64,000 bases of DNA from Bacteroides sp. 51 (GTDB lineage: Bacteria > Bacteroidota > Bacteroidia > Bacteroidales > Bacteroidaceae): NCBI RefSeq assembly GCF_010500965.1, contig NZ_QVMI01000008.1, positions 1 to 64,000 on the forward strand. The letters run 5' to 3'. Shown here piece by piece: positions 1 to 8,016 of this stretch (its first letter is position 1; each line of letters opens with the position of its first letter). A program made the translations under genes and the position numbers. The notes beneath the pieces were generated by a model, which saw only the letters and a list, made by a program, of their open reading frames with translations, did not search any database and was not told where the DNA came from.

Positions 1-98
1 AAGTTAAGGAACCGCCACGTGCCGAACGGCATGCGTGGTGGTGTGAGAGGTCGGAAAATGAAATAGGAGGAAACTATTTCATTTTCCTCCTACTCGAT
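1..98 (+). mobile_element. 3' end of a group II intron (domains V and VI)
   Basis: Bases 11-42 fold into a domain V-like hairpin: 9 bp (11-19 with 34-42), a 2-nt bulge at 32-33, 4 bp (20-23 with 28-31) and a GAAC tetraloop. Then comes a GTGAGAGG linker and a domain VI-like stem, 54-66 paired perfectly with 74-86. The tail CTACTCGAT resembles known bacterial intron 3' ends, so the splice junction is probably near 98. The intron body and any reverse transcriptase gene would lie left of the window. Hairpin geometry is seen directly; the intron assignment rests on recognising the motif. Confidence 0.75.
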
Positions 99-102
99 TG
101 TC

Positions 103-110
103 TATATTTG
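103..110 (+). promoter_or_regulatory. -7 promoter box of the metallo-hydrolase gene
   Basis: TATATTTG matches the Bacteroidetes TAnnTTTG box. The position where a -33 TTTG is expected (about 79-82) lies inside intron domain VI and has no match. The box overlaps a possible TTG start at 108, which argues that translation begins downstream at 159. Confidence 0.6.
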
Positions 111-158
111 CGGTCACTTATGCAACAGTTGAAGATAAATTATCCGATTGATTATACA

Positions 159-962
159 ATGAAGGTGAGATTCATGAGCCTGGCAAGTGGTAGTAGTGGA
201 AATTGCTACTATTTAGGCTATGGAGATCATGGAATATTAATAGATGCCGGTATCGGCATCCGTACGATAAAGAAGCACTTGAAGGACGTTGGTATTTCAA
301 TGGATTCTATTCAGGCTGTTTTTGTTACTCACGATCATGCAGACCATATAAAGGCAGTAGGGCATCTTGGCGAAAAGCTGCATATTCCGATATACACAAC
401 TGCTCTTGTCCATGCGGGAATAAATAAGAGTTATTGTATGACAGAGAAGTTGCACTCCTCTATACGTTTTCTTGAAAAGGAGGAGCCACTGCAACTGGAA
501 CATTTCCGGATCACTTCTTTTGAAGTACCACATGATGGTACAGACAATGTAGGGTATTGTATTGAGGTAAATAATAAGGTCTTTTCTTTTGTAACTGACC
601 TGGGTGAGATAACTCCGCTCGCTGCGCAATACATTAATAAAGCACATTATTTGATTCTTGAAGCGAATTACGATGAGGAGATGCTTAAGATGGGGCCTTA
701 TCCTGCATATCTTAAACAGCGTATTTCCGGGAAGAATGGACACCTTAGCAATTCCGCTGCTGCAGATTTTTTGGCCGAGAATATTAGAGAAGAATTACAA
801 TATATCTGGCTGTGCCATTTAAGTAAAGACAATAATCACCCTGAGTTGGCTTATAAAACAGTAGAATGGAAATTAAAAAATAAAGGAATTATTGTGGGTA
901 AAGATGTGCAACTGCTTGCTTTAAAGCGAAGTACGCCATCGGAGCTATATATCTTTGAATAA
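159..962 (+). CDS. MBL-fold metallo-hydrolase, YycJ/WalJ-like
   Basis: A 267-residue metallo-beta-lactamase-fold protein. The metal-binding THDHADH motif lies at residues 57-63, after an N-terminal SLASGSSGN stretch typical of the YycJ/WalJ branch. Later His and Asp ligands are visible in VPHDGT, FVTDLGE and CHLSKDNNHPE. Relatives are cytoplasmic and are thought to act as phosphodiesterases or nucleases linked to DNA repair or cell-wall control; the substrate here is unknown. I chose the ATG at 159 because the in-frame TTG at 108 overlaps the promoter box and the product from 159 begins as homologues do. It stands alone, with an intron end upstream and a tRNA gene downstream. Confidence 0.85.
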   Translation: MKVRFMSLASGSSGNCYYLGYGDHGILIDAGIGIRTIKKHLKDVGISMDSIQAVFVTHDHADHIKAVGHLGEKLHIPIYTTALVHAGINKSYCMTEKLHSSIRFLEKEEPLQLEHFRITSFEVPHDGTDNVGYCIEVNNKVFSFVTDLGEITPLAAQYINKAHYLILEANYDEEMLKMGPYPAYLKQRISGKNGHLSNSAAADFLAENIREELQYIWLCHLSKDNNHPELAYKTVEWKLKNKGIIVGKDVQLLALKRSTPSELYIFE

Positions 963-1022
963 GCTGCCACAAAAAGTAAATAAAAAACATCCATTTCATT
1001 TGGCGAAATAAAACAAAACCCC

Positions 1023-1030
1023 TAAATTTG
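1023..1030 (+). promoter_or_regulatory. -7 promoter box of tRNA-Lys(CUU)
   Basis: TAAATTTG lies 20 bases before the mature tRNA 5' end and fits TAnnTTTG. Confidence 0.6.
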
Positions 1031-1049
1031 CAACCGCAAACCAGGAAAT

Positions 1050-1122
1050 GCACTCTTAGCTCAGCTGGTAGAGCAATTGACTCTTAATCAATGGGTCCAG
1101 GGTTCGAGTCCCTGAGGGTGTA
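1050..1122 (+). tRNA. tRNA-Lys (anticodon CUU)
   Basis: A 73-nt cloverleaf. The acceptor stem GCACTCT pairs with AGGGTGT, with two G-T wobbles and a discriminator A. The D arm is AGCTCAGCTGGTAGAGC. The anticodon stem is ATTGA/TCAAT around loop CTCTTAA, giving anticodon CTT. The T arm contains GGTTCGAGTCC. No CCA is encoded. Its 3' part is repeated in inverted orientation at 1933-1984. Confidence 0.95.
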
Positions 1123-1124
1123 CT

Positions 1125-1161
1125 AAAAAAGAGAGTTACATAAAAGTGGCTCTCTTTTTTT
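1125..1161 (+). terminator. Terminator of tRNA-Lys(CUU)
   Basis: AAAAAAGAGAG pairs with CTCTCTTTTTT across a 14-nt loop, followed by more T residues. It begins directly after the tRNA. Confidence 0.7.
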
Positions 1162-1932
1162 GTTCTTATTCTAAAAACTCTTAGTTTACATTTTGCTAAT
1201 TCTATCCTGAATCGCATAAAAGCATTTACCTTCGTTCGTTAGCTGAAAAACATTCAGCAATTCCTGTTTTGAGAATACAAAATAAAATCGAACTTACTGA
1301 TTATGTGTGATTATATAACAAATCGGGATTCTTTTTAAATTTCCAGTTTAATATTGGCGCGTTTCTGTGTCTATATGACAAATTTACATTTCGCAGAAAA
1401 ACAATTGAAATAGAAAGAGTAACCTTTTAAATTTTCTTTTTTACTCGGTTTTGCCTTTTTTCAATATTCAAAAATGTGACAGAAATACCTTTTATTCTCC
1501 TTGTTACACACAGCGACTGTCAACGTTAACATATCAACTGGCGCACTTAACACCACAAGTAGCCACGCATAACACGAGCATTGATATTTATTAATCCCCA
1601 GAGTTGATTTGTTAAGCAAGCGAGTTAACCTGTTAAACAAAGAAATATGTAAGAATTGTGCCAACATTCCGGTTTTCTAGCAGAGAATTTGCCAATTTAC
1701 ATAGTAAACATGCCTTTCTTTCTCTTTTTTAGCTAGAATTCTTTTATTTAATTACAATTAAATAGCTCTTATACGACTTCTGGGGCATATTTTGTATCTC
1801 GAACAGGCGAAAATCGCCACAAGTGTACTGTCGAAAAGAAATTGAACAATTAGAAAGGGTACCAATTTGACGCATGAATTGAAATACACAAATCAAATTG
1901 ACATCTTTTAAATGCATTAAAAACAACTCTCC
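1162..1932. other. Gene-free AT-rich stretch between tRNA-Lys and its inverted fragment
   Basis: About 770 bases with no credible coding sequence: the only open frames are short, compositionally random and lack a promoter or ribosome site. It is bounded by the intact tRNA and by an inverted tRNA fragment, which suggests the remnant of an integrated or rearranged element. The only internal order I see is the periodic array at 1525-1653. Confidence 0.5.
1525..1653. repeat. Periodic array, six units of 21-22 bp, core NTTAAN
   Basis: TTAAC or a one-base variant recurs at 1526, 1547, 1569, 1591, 1612 and 1633, spacings of 21, 22, 22, 21 and 21. The first core is the palindrome GTTAAC. Units are degenerate outside the core. 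This is the weakest of the arrays, but the spacing agrees with the clearer ones further along. Confidence 0.45.
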
Positions 1933-1984
1933 ACACCTTCAGGAGCCCGAACCCTGGACCCATTGATTAAGAGTCAATTGCTCT
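1933..1984 (-). pseudogene. Truncated inverted copy of tRNA-Lys(CUU)
   Basis: On the minus strand, 37 bases (1984 down to 1948) are identical to bases 1070-1106 of the intact tRNA, covering the end of the D arm, the anticodon arm and half of the T arm. The similarity continues with a few mismatches to the acceptor 3' strand near 1933. The first 20 tRNA bases are missing, so this cannot be a functional tRNA. The 3' part of a tRNA gene is what integrases commonly duplicate at attachment sites, but the inverted orientation is unusual. Confidence 0.85.
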
Positions 1985-2083
1985 TGAATTAAAATTTAGC
2001 GTCTCTCTTTTTTAAATATAAAAACAATTATTCGTTAATATTGTTATTTATAGAAACAGATATTTATTAAACGATATTAGAAT

Positions 2084-2521
2084 ATGATTTATAATTTACT
2101 ATTTCCTCGCAAACCCGATACAACAGGTGCTTCCCTACTTCTTCTCTCTGCACGCATTATATTTGGCCTGTTATTCTTATCTCATGGTATACAAAAATGG
2201 AGCAATTTCCAGGAACTTTCATCAGTATTTCCAGATCCGTTGGGAGTTGGTAGTTCTGTTTCACTTGGATTGGCTATTTTTGCAGAATTAGCCTGTTCGA
2301 TTGGTTTTATGTTTGGTATTCTTTATCGTTTGGCTATAATACCGATGATATTTACCATGCTTATGGCATTTTTTGTTATTCATGGAGCTGATCCTTTTGC
2401 AGTAAAAGAATTAGCATTGGTATATTTGGTTATCTTTGTTTTAATGCTACTTGCTGGTCCGGGGAAATTTTCTGTTGACAGCATTCTGGGCAAGATTTTG
2501 GCTAAAAATAAAAGAAAATAA
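2084..2521 (+). CDS. DoxX family membrane protein
   Basis: 145 residues with four likely membrane segments (roughly 18-38, 55-80, 83-103 and 108-125). The first helix region contains FLSHGIQKW, typical of DoxX/SURF4-like proteins. DoxX relatives are small inner-membrane proteins tied in some bacteria to quinone or thiol redox stress; no specific reaction can be assigned. It is a single gene with its own terminator, in a poorly conserved setting between the tRNA fragment and DUF3332. The ATG at 2084 is the only sensible start. Confidence 0.8.
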   Translation: MIYNLLFPRKPDTTGASLLLLSARIIFGLLFLSHGIQKWSNFQELSSVFPDPLGVGSSVSLGLAIFAELACSIGFMFGILYRLAIIPMIFTMLMAFFVIHGADPFAVKELALVYLVIFVLMLLAGPGKFSVDSILGKILAKNKRK

Positions 2522-2571
2522 AGGTTTTACAGTATTAATAACCACCTATATTGCAATAACATCAAGTTGAC

Positions 2572-2616
2572 AACGGATAAGGGGACAATAGAATCTCAAA
2601 CCCTTATCCGTTTTTT
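2572..2616 (+). terminator. Terminator of the doxX-like gene
   Basis: AACGGATAAGGG (2572-2583) pairs with CCCTTATCCGTT (2601-2612), followed by a T run. Confidence 0.85.
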
Positions 2617-2619
2617 ATG

Positions 2620-2650
2620 TTTGTATATTGACTTAAACGTTTTATATTTG
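2620..2650 (+). promoter_or_regulatory. Promoter of the DUF3332 gene
   Basis: TTTG at 2620-2623 and TATATTTG at 2643-2650, 19 bases apart, form a near-ideal Bacteroidetes -33/-7 promoter about 35 bases before the start codon. Confidence 0.75.
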
Positions 2651-2685
2651 CATTTGAATTTTTAAACTTTAAAAAACAAATTATT

Positions 2686-3240
2686 ATGAAGAGAAGTAAA
2701 TCATCATTAGCACTTGTATGCGTACTTTGTAGTAGCATTCTGTTTAGTTCATGTATCGGTTCGTTCGCTTTGTTTAACAAGGTTAAAACATGGAATCAGG
2801 GCATTGGAAACAAATTTGTAAATGAACTTGTATTTGTAGCACTAAACATAGTGCCGGTTTATGGTGTCGTATACTTAGCTGATATTTTGGTTATTAACTC
2901 TATTGAATTTTGGTCAGGTGACAATCCGGTTGCTAGCGTAGGTGAAGTTAAAACTGTAAAGGGAGAGAATGGCGATTATCTGGTCGAAACACTTGAAAAT
3001 GGCTATTCTATTACCAACGAAAATGGCGATCAGGCTATGGAATTGCTTTATAACAAAGAAGCTAATACCTGGAGTGTTGTATCAGACGGCGTAAGCTCAG
3101 ATTTAATTAAGATTAATGATGACGGTACTGCACAACTGTATTTGCCAGACGGTAACTCTATGAACGTGACACTAGATGCACAAGGTGTATTGGCTGCACG
3201 CGAAGTGACCATGAGTACATTGTATGTACTTAACAAATAA
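2686..3240 (+). CDS. DUF3332 lipoprotein
   Basis: 184 residues. The N-terminus is a lipoprotein signal ending SSC, with Cys23 as the lipid anchor, followed by a hydrophobic region near 46-70 and a small beta-rich C-terminal half. The GSFALFNKVKTWN start and the VPVYGVVYLAD stretch are what I recognise as DUF3332. The function is unknown; it should sit at the cell envelope. It has its own strong promoter and shares a bidirectional terminator with the convergent tamL, so it is monocistronic. Confidence 0.8.
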   Translation: MKRSKSSLALVCVLCSSILFSSCIGSFALFNKVKTWNQGIGNKFVNELVFVALNIVPVYGVVYLADILVINSIEFWSGDNPVASVGEVKTVKGENGDYLVETLENGYSITNENGDQAMELLYNKEANTWSVVSDGVSSDLIKINDDGTAQLYLPDGNSMNVTLDAQGVLAAREVTMSTLYVLNK

Positions 3241-3247
3241 ATAAAAT

Positions 3248-3280
3248 AAATAAGGTTGAGAACAATTCTCAACCTTATTT
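3248..3280. terminator. Bidirectional terminator between DUF3332 and tamL
   Basis: AAATAAGGTTGAGAA (3248-3262) and its exact complement (3266-3280) with a 3-nt loop, A-rich on one side and T-rich on the other. It serves both convergent genes. Confidence 0.85.
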
Positions 3281-3283
3281 ATT

Positions 3284-5593
3284 TTAAAATGGATATCCAA
3301 CGGCAAAATGAAATGCAAAATCGCGGCTGAATTTAGGACGAACAATTGGATACCTTTCTTTTCCGCTACTATATTCAGGGTTAATCGCTTTCATACCTCC
3401 ATCAATACGTATAACAAAGAAATCCAAATCAAGCCTTAATCCCAACCCATAGGCCACAGCTATTTCTTTGTAGAATTTCTTAAATTTAAACTGTCCTCCG
3501 GGTTGTTCCTCACTATAATTGTGAAGCGTCCAGATATTTCCGGCATCAACAAATAAAGCTCCCTGGAATTTCCAGAAAAGTTCACTTCGAAGCTCAATAC
3601 TTGCATCTAGTTTTATATCTCCGGACTGGTTTAAAAAGTTCTTCTTATCACCCGAGAATGAACCGGGCCCAAGGCTACGTACCGACCAACCACGGACACT
3701 ATTTGCCCCTCCCGAAAAATAACGTTTTTCAAACGGAATAACATCTGCATTTCCATAAGGTATAGCAATTCCCATTCCGATATGGTACGCCAACGAGTTA
3801 CGCTCATCCACAACTATATTTTTGGCAAAATCAAAATCAGCCTTTATATATTGCGCAAAAGGTATATTTAATATAGAATACTCTCCTTTATCATTTTTAG
3901 ACAGGCCTGCCAATTTAGAAAAACCATATAGTAAGTTCCCGGCAGATTCAATGCCCGTTCTGATTGAATAAGAATTAGATGCAATGGTATTATTTGTCAG
4001 GTTCGCACCAACGCTATTATAACTATAAGTATACCCCATGCGTACAATCAGGCGATTTTTGTAATTATATTCAAGAATATAATTTTGTCCGTCTTGATAA
4101 AGTTGCTCAAAGGCATCGGACATAGATGCCATATAAAGGTAGTTGACATCAATTAAATCAATACGGTGTTGTGCACGCTGCCGTTCTATCCAATGATACG
4201 ACCAGGAAGCTGATGCAACCATGCGCGAGAATTCCGGTCTTATCTGATAATTATACTGCATACCAAACTCAGTGGTAGCGCGGATTCCCCGTCGAAAATC
4301 CGACGAAAGAAAAGGAAATAAAAATCGTGGAAAATTTATACTTGTTTCAACTCCATATTCTGTATAGTTATCACTTGTATAATCTTGTGTAAGACCCGAG
4401 ATGGCCTCGTATGCTCCACGAAATTTCAATGTTAATTGCTCAGATCCCCGGAATAAATTACGGTGTTGATACGATACAGCGGCGGCAGCGCCTAAATCAC
4501 CGGCCGAATTTGTTCCTTCAACCTCAAACGATACCGACTGATGCTTGCTCTTGGTCAGCAATACATAAGCATCTAATTTCGTACTATCTCCTATCTGGGT
4601 TTCGATAAAGCGAATGTTTGTATATTTTAAGGCTGATAAACGCCCGAAGTTATTGTATGTCCGTTGCACATCCCTTTCATCATATAAACTACCTGATTGG
4701 ATTCGCAGGTTATTCACCAGAATTTTAGGTCGTATATACAAGCTTTTATTATAATATACCGGAATACCGTTATAATGCACAGAATCATTTACATATATGC
4801 TGTTTAATGAAGAGGAACGCATAATATCGTAGTCCGTCAGAAAACTAACTTTATTAATTTTATATTGGCTATGATCCTTAGGTGCATCTGCAAGGTGTGT
4901 ACCGTATGGAAGAACCTGTAGCGTGAGATCTACCAGGTATGTATTTCTTACGGTATCTGCAATATAAGTGATATAGTCTTTATTAAATTTATAATACCCA
5001 TTCCGAAGTAAATGGTTTGTTATGCGTTGCCGTTCTGCATCCAATACACTAACATCAAATACCATTCCCTCCTGCAATAAAGTAGACATTGAGTCTTCCT
5101 GCATATATTCTGCAATTTTGTGATCTTCAATATCCTTTTTTATAAAACGAACAATATATGGCCTTCCCGAAGTGACATCAAAAGATAGTTTAAGTTTCTT
5201 TTTTTTGATTTTTATCTTAGTATCTACCGTCGCTCCCATATATCCCATATTATGTACGGCTTTAGTAATCTCATTCTCCGAACGTTGTGCCAGAGATTCA
5301 TTGTATATTACAGGAGCATCGCCAATCTTGCGCAAGAATTTATTGAACCAGCGGGTTGAATCGCGCCCGGAAAGATTATACACATAGAGTTGCGTTTTTA
5401 TCGTACTGAACCACTTTGAATTCGGGTTCTGCCTCACATAAGGTTGTAGAGTAGATGATTTTATGTTTTTATTGTCGGTTTGTATCTTTACCTCATCTAA
5501 TAAATAAGTCCCATCAGGCACGTACTTTGTCGAAGAACATGATGCAAATATAAAAAGAATAAATAGTAGTGAATAAGGGAAACCTTTCTTCAT
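3284..5593 (-). CDS. tamL: TamL-type outer-membrane assembly lipoprotein (BamA/Omp85 superfamily)
   Basis: 769 residues from the ATG at 5593. A signal peptide ends FASC, with Cys19 lipidated, which is the hallmark of Bacteroidetes TamL as opposed to TamA. POTRA-like segments occupy roughly 30-330, and the Omp85 beta-barrel occupies the rest, ending in the aromatic VGYPF. FSGGANSVRGW corresponds to the conserved RGF/RGW loop of Omp85 barrels. TamL is thought to work with a TamB-like protein in inserting outer-membrane components; no tamB is adjacent. An upstream in-frame start at 5617 is disfavoured because a -7 box at 5635-5642 would leave almost no leader. Confidence 0.88.
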   Translation of the reverse strand: MKKGFPYSLLFILFIFASCSSTKYVPDGTYLLDEVKIQTDNKNIKSSTLQPYVRQNPNSKWFSTIKTQLYVYNLSGRDSTRWFNKFLRKIGDAPVIYNESLAQRSENEITKAVHNMGYMGATVDTKIKIKKKKLKLSFDVTSGRPYIVRFIKKDIEDHKIAEYMQEDSMSTLLQEGMVFDVSVLDAERQRITNHLLRNGYYKFNKDYITYIADTVRNTYLVDLTLQVLPYGTHLADAPKDHSQYKINKVSFLTDYDIMRSSSLNSIYVNDSVHYNGIPVYYNKSLYIRPKILVNNLRIQSGSLYDERDVQRTYNNFGRLSALKYTNIRFIETQIGDSTKLDAYVLLTKSKHQSVSFEVEGTNSAGDLGAAAAVSYQHRNLFRGSEQLTLKFRGAYEAISGLTQDYTSDNYTEYGVETSINFPRFLFPFLSSDFRRGIRATTEFGMQYNYQIRPEFSRMVASASWSYHWIERQRAQHRIDLIDVNYLYMASMSDAFEQLYQDGQNYILEYNYKNRLIVRMGYTYSYNSVGANLTNNTIASNSYSIRTGIESAGNLLYGFSKLAGLSKNDKGEYSILNIPFAQYIKADFDFAKNIVVDERNSLAYHIGMGIAIPYGNADVIPFEKRYFSGGANSVRGWSVRSLGPGSFSGDKKNFLNQSGDIKLDASIELRSELFWKFQGALFVDAGNIWTLHNYSEEQPGGQFKFKKFYKEIAVAYGLGLRLDLDFFVIRIDGGMKAINPEYSSGKERYPIVRPKFSRDFAFHFAVGYPF

Positions 5594-5634
5594 ACGTGCG
5601 TACGTTAATATATACAATGCTTTTTAAAGCCTTG

Positions 5635-5642
5635 CAAATATA
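5635..5642 (-). promoter_or_regulatory. -7 promoter box of tamL
   Basis: CAAATATA on the plus strand is TATATTTG on the minus strand, 42 bases upstream of the chosen start. Confidence 0.6.
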
Positions 5643-5895
5643 AACTATAATTTCCCTTTTAGAAAATAAAACGGAAGGAAGATGGCGAGTTTTTTGAAGC
5701 GGCAATATACCGCTTCAAACTTTTAAGGCTTCGTTACCTTTAAGCCATATAATTAATGAAATTCTGCATAAGGCTCTTTTCTGATATAATCAGTATTTCT
5801 ATAATCTGATATGATGTTATACTCCTATTTCAGAGAAAAAGAAAGACTCTCAAAAAAACATAAGGTCATTTCACCATTTATTAAGATTATCTTTA

Positions 5896-5903
5896 TAGTT
5901 TTG
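5896..5903 (+). promoter_or_regulatory. -7 promoter box of the SpoU methylase gene
   Basis: TAGTTTTG fits TAnnTTTG and leaves a leader of about 12-15 bases before the ATG at 5923. Confidence 0.55.
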
Positions 5904-5922
5904 CTGTTAAAATAAGCAATAC

Positions 5923-6681
5923 ATGTTATTAAGTAAGAATAAAATAAAATATATACGTTCACTTGAATTAAAGAAGAAGCGAAAGGAAGAAAAAGTATTC
6001 ATAGCCGAAGGCCCTAAGTTAGTGGGTGATTTGCTTGGTATTTTTCCTTGTATCCTTCTCGTTGCAACTCATGACTGGCTAATTGAAAACCCTAATATTC
6101 AGGTTAATGAAGTTATTGAGGTTAATAATGAGGAATTATTAAAAGTAAGTTTGTTAAAGCATCCCCAACAGGTTTTAGCTATATTTGAGCAACCAGAATA
6201 CGCTACAGATATAAATGTGATTAAGAAATCACTTTGTTTGGCACTGGATGATGTGCAAGATCCCGGGAACCTCGGCACTATAATACGCCTGGCAGATTGG
6301 TTTGGTATCGAACATGTCTTTTGCTCTCTTAATACGGCTGATATTTATAATCCCAAAACAGTACAGGCCACGATGGGAGCTATTGCGAGGGTTAAAGTCC
6401 ATTATCTACCTCTCTACGAATTGATAGATAAGCTTCAGGACTGTCCGGTTTATGGAACCTTCCTGGATGGAAAGAATATTTATGCTGAATCCCTCTCTTC
6501 TTATGGACTAATTGTGATGGGAAATGAAGGAAACGGAATTAGCCATGATATTGCAGGATTAATCAATCGTAAGCTATATATTCCCAATTATCCGAGTGGG
6601 CGGGAAACCTCAGAGTCATTAAATGTTGCTATTGCCACAGCAATAACCTGCGCTGAATTTCGCCGCCAGATGCTGATGTAG
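5923..6681 (+). CDS. TrmH/SpoU family RNA methyltransferase
   Basis: 252 residues. An N-terminal RNA-binding part (about 1-95, beginning SKNKIKYIRSL with the FIAEGPKLV motif) precedes a trefoil-knot SPOUT domain. The three SpoU motifs are visible: NPGNLGTIIR near 110, GNEGNGIS near 200 and SLNVAIATAI near 230. These enzymes 2'-O-methylate rRNA or tRNA using S-adenosylmethionine; which nucleotide this one modifies cannot be read from sequence. It has its own promoter and ends 4 bases before the convergent hypothetical gene. Confidence 0.88.
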   Translation: MLLSKNKIKYIRSLELKKKRKEEKVFIAEGPKLVGDLLGIFPCILLVATHDWLIENPNIQVNEVIEVNNEELLKVSLLKHPQQVLAIFEQPEYATDINVIKKSLCLALDDVQDPGNLGTIIRLADWFGIEHVFCSLNTADIYNPKTVQATMGAIARVKVHYLPLYELIDKLQDCPVYGTFLDGKNIYAESLSSYGLIVMGNEGNGISHDIAGLINRKLYIPNYPSGRETSESLNVAIATAITCAEFRRQMLM

Positions 6682-6685
6682 CAGA

Positions 6686-7048
6686 CTAGGATATACGATT
6701 CCCTAAAATCTGGATAATTGTACTCCCGGTTGGTTGCATTTGAGTAAAATCAAATGGATAGAGACGAACAGCTGCAAGTTCTATACTTGCCATGTTGTTA
6801 TACTCAACAGGAAGCTCTGTTTTAATCTGCTTATGCTCAAAGATTATTGAACCTTGCCACTCTTCTATTTTGGTAAGCCATTCTGGTGTAACCAATAAGA
6901 TTACGCCTGGCGTCCAGATAATTGATTCGCTTTCTTCTCTTAACGGATATAATGCAGTAACATGTCCATCATTATTAACTTCCACCACATACTGTTTTAG
7001 AAAACCATATGAAGGAATATATAAATAATGCGAAGCAAAACGTTTCAT
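6686..7048 (-). CDS. Conserved hypothetical protein at the end of the lspA cluster
   Basis: 120 residues with no signal peptide or membrane segment. The N-terminus (FASHYLYIPSYGFLKQYVVEV) and the C-terminal YPFDFTQMQPTGST look structured, and I recall similar proteins at the same place in other Bacteroidales, but I cannot assign a domain or a function. Its ATG overlaps the TAA of the DUF4296 gene by one base, so translation is probably coupled. It is the last gene of the minus-strand run ileS, dksA-like, lspA, DUF4296. Its stop lies only 4 bases from the convergent SpoU gene, with no terminator hairpin visible. Confidence 0.75.
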   Translation of the reverse strand: MKRFASHYLYIPSYGFLKQYVVEVNNDGHVTALYPLREESESIIWTPGVILLVTPEWLTKIEEWQGSIIFEHKQIKTELPVEYNNMASIELAAVRLYPFDFTQMQPTGSTIIQILGNRIS

Positions 7049-8016
7049 TATCTTGCTATCTCTTTTAGCGTATCACCTTTCTGCAAAGCCCGTGGCCTTT
7101 CTCCCCTACGTCTTAATTCATCAGGGCTTATTCTTTCCGGTTGTTGAATAGGTTGCTCGATCAGGTTTTCTTCTGTTTTTTCCGGTTCTACTTTAAGAAT
7201 AGGTCCGGTTTCTAACGTATCTGCTTTATTTGAGAATAAAGAATCATTTGAATGATAACGCATTAACGATATGCGATTAGCAAATAAGTGTTTGATCGAG
7301 TCTTTACCTCCCGAGTAATAAACATATCCCCTAATTTCTTTGATATCTCCCAATGTATCAGCTTGCAGGCGTATACTTTGCAATCCTGATTCAACAACCC
7401 TTTTTGTAAAACTAATAACACTATCATTAGCGTATTGAATAGCCATTGACATTAATGCGGCTTCAGCGCTATCCGGTTTTGAATCCAGGAAATAATAATG
7501 TATATCCCATTGGAGCGTATCTCTGGCTTTAAAGTTTGAGTCAGATGGAATTGCAAACGTAAGTTTATTATTCAGAGGTTTACCAGTGAGATGTAACATT
7601 CGATCCAGAAGCCAAACATCAATACTATCTCCGGGTGTAGATATTTTAGGTTTATTATCGCGAATAGCAATCAGGTTATCTATCTCACCCTGTTCTGCTT
7701 TGAGCCTACTGTTCACCCTATCATACATTTTAGATAGCAAATTAGCATGCCTTGTATACCAAACCATAGAGGAATCGAACACAGCTTCTGTCGTACCGTG
7801 TTTCTGGAATACGTATTCTATATATAATGCTTTTTTATAGTTCTCATTGTATGGTAAGTTCTCTCCTAACGCTTTGGCGATATGATAGTCGTACAACAAG
7901 TTCTCCATCTGACTTTCGGGAATAACTTCCTTAGGCCTTCTGACTTTACAGCCAGTCAACACAAAAATGAGGACCAGCGCATATAATATATAGTATTTAT
8001 TTATCTGCATTTTCAT
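7048..8016 (-). CDS. DUF4296 lipoprotein
   Basis: 322 residues. The signal sequence ends LTGC, with Cys23 as lipid anchor. The DUF4296 region follows at about 30-120 (VIPESQMENLLYDYHIAKALGE). The rest is polar, with a proline- and charge-rich tail (QQPERISPDELRRRGERPRAL). Function is unknown. Its start overlaps the end of lspA by 20 bases. LspA is the peptidase that would process this lipoprotein, an association known across Bacteroidetes. An alternative start lies two codons later at 8010. Confidence 0.85.
   Translation of the reverse strand: MKMQINKYYILYALVLIFVLTGCKVRRPKEVIPESQMENLLYDYHIAKALGENLPYNENYKKALYIEYVFQKHGTTEAVFDSSMVWYTRHANLLSKMYDRVNSRLKAEQGEIDNLIAIRDNKPKISTPGDSIDVWLLDRMLHLTGKPLNNKLTFAIPSDSNFKARDTLQWDIHYYFLDSKPDSAEAALMSMAIQYANDSVISFTKRVVESGLQSIRLQADTLGDIKEIRGYVYYSGGKDSIKHLFANRISLMRYHSNDSLFSNKADTLETGPILKVEPEKTEENLIEQPIQQPERISPDELRRRGERPRALQKGDTLKEIAR

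Larger units (their letters stand above)
5594..5922. other. Divergent spacer between tamL and the SpoU methylase
   Basis: It carries the two divergent promoters noted separately and otherwise AT-rich sequence with partial TGATAT repeats. I see no RNA gene or ORF. Confidence 0.5.

Noticed and set aside
108-158. Upstream TTG start of the metallo-hydrolase
   Set aside because: It overlaps the -7 promoter box, and the added residues are not part of the family.
1461-1926. Two minus-strand open frames of 60-68 codons
   Set aside because: No promoter, ribosome site, signal peptide or recognisable domain; they run through repeat-like AT-rich DNA, one of them through the TTAAC array.
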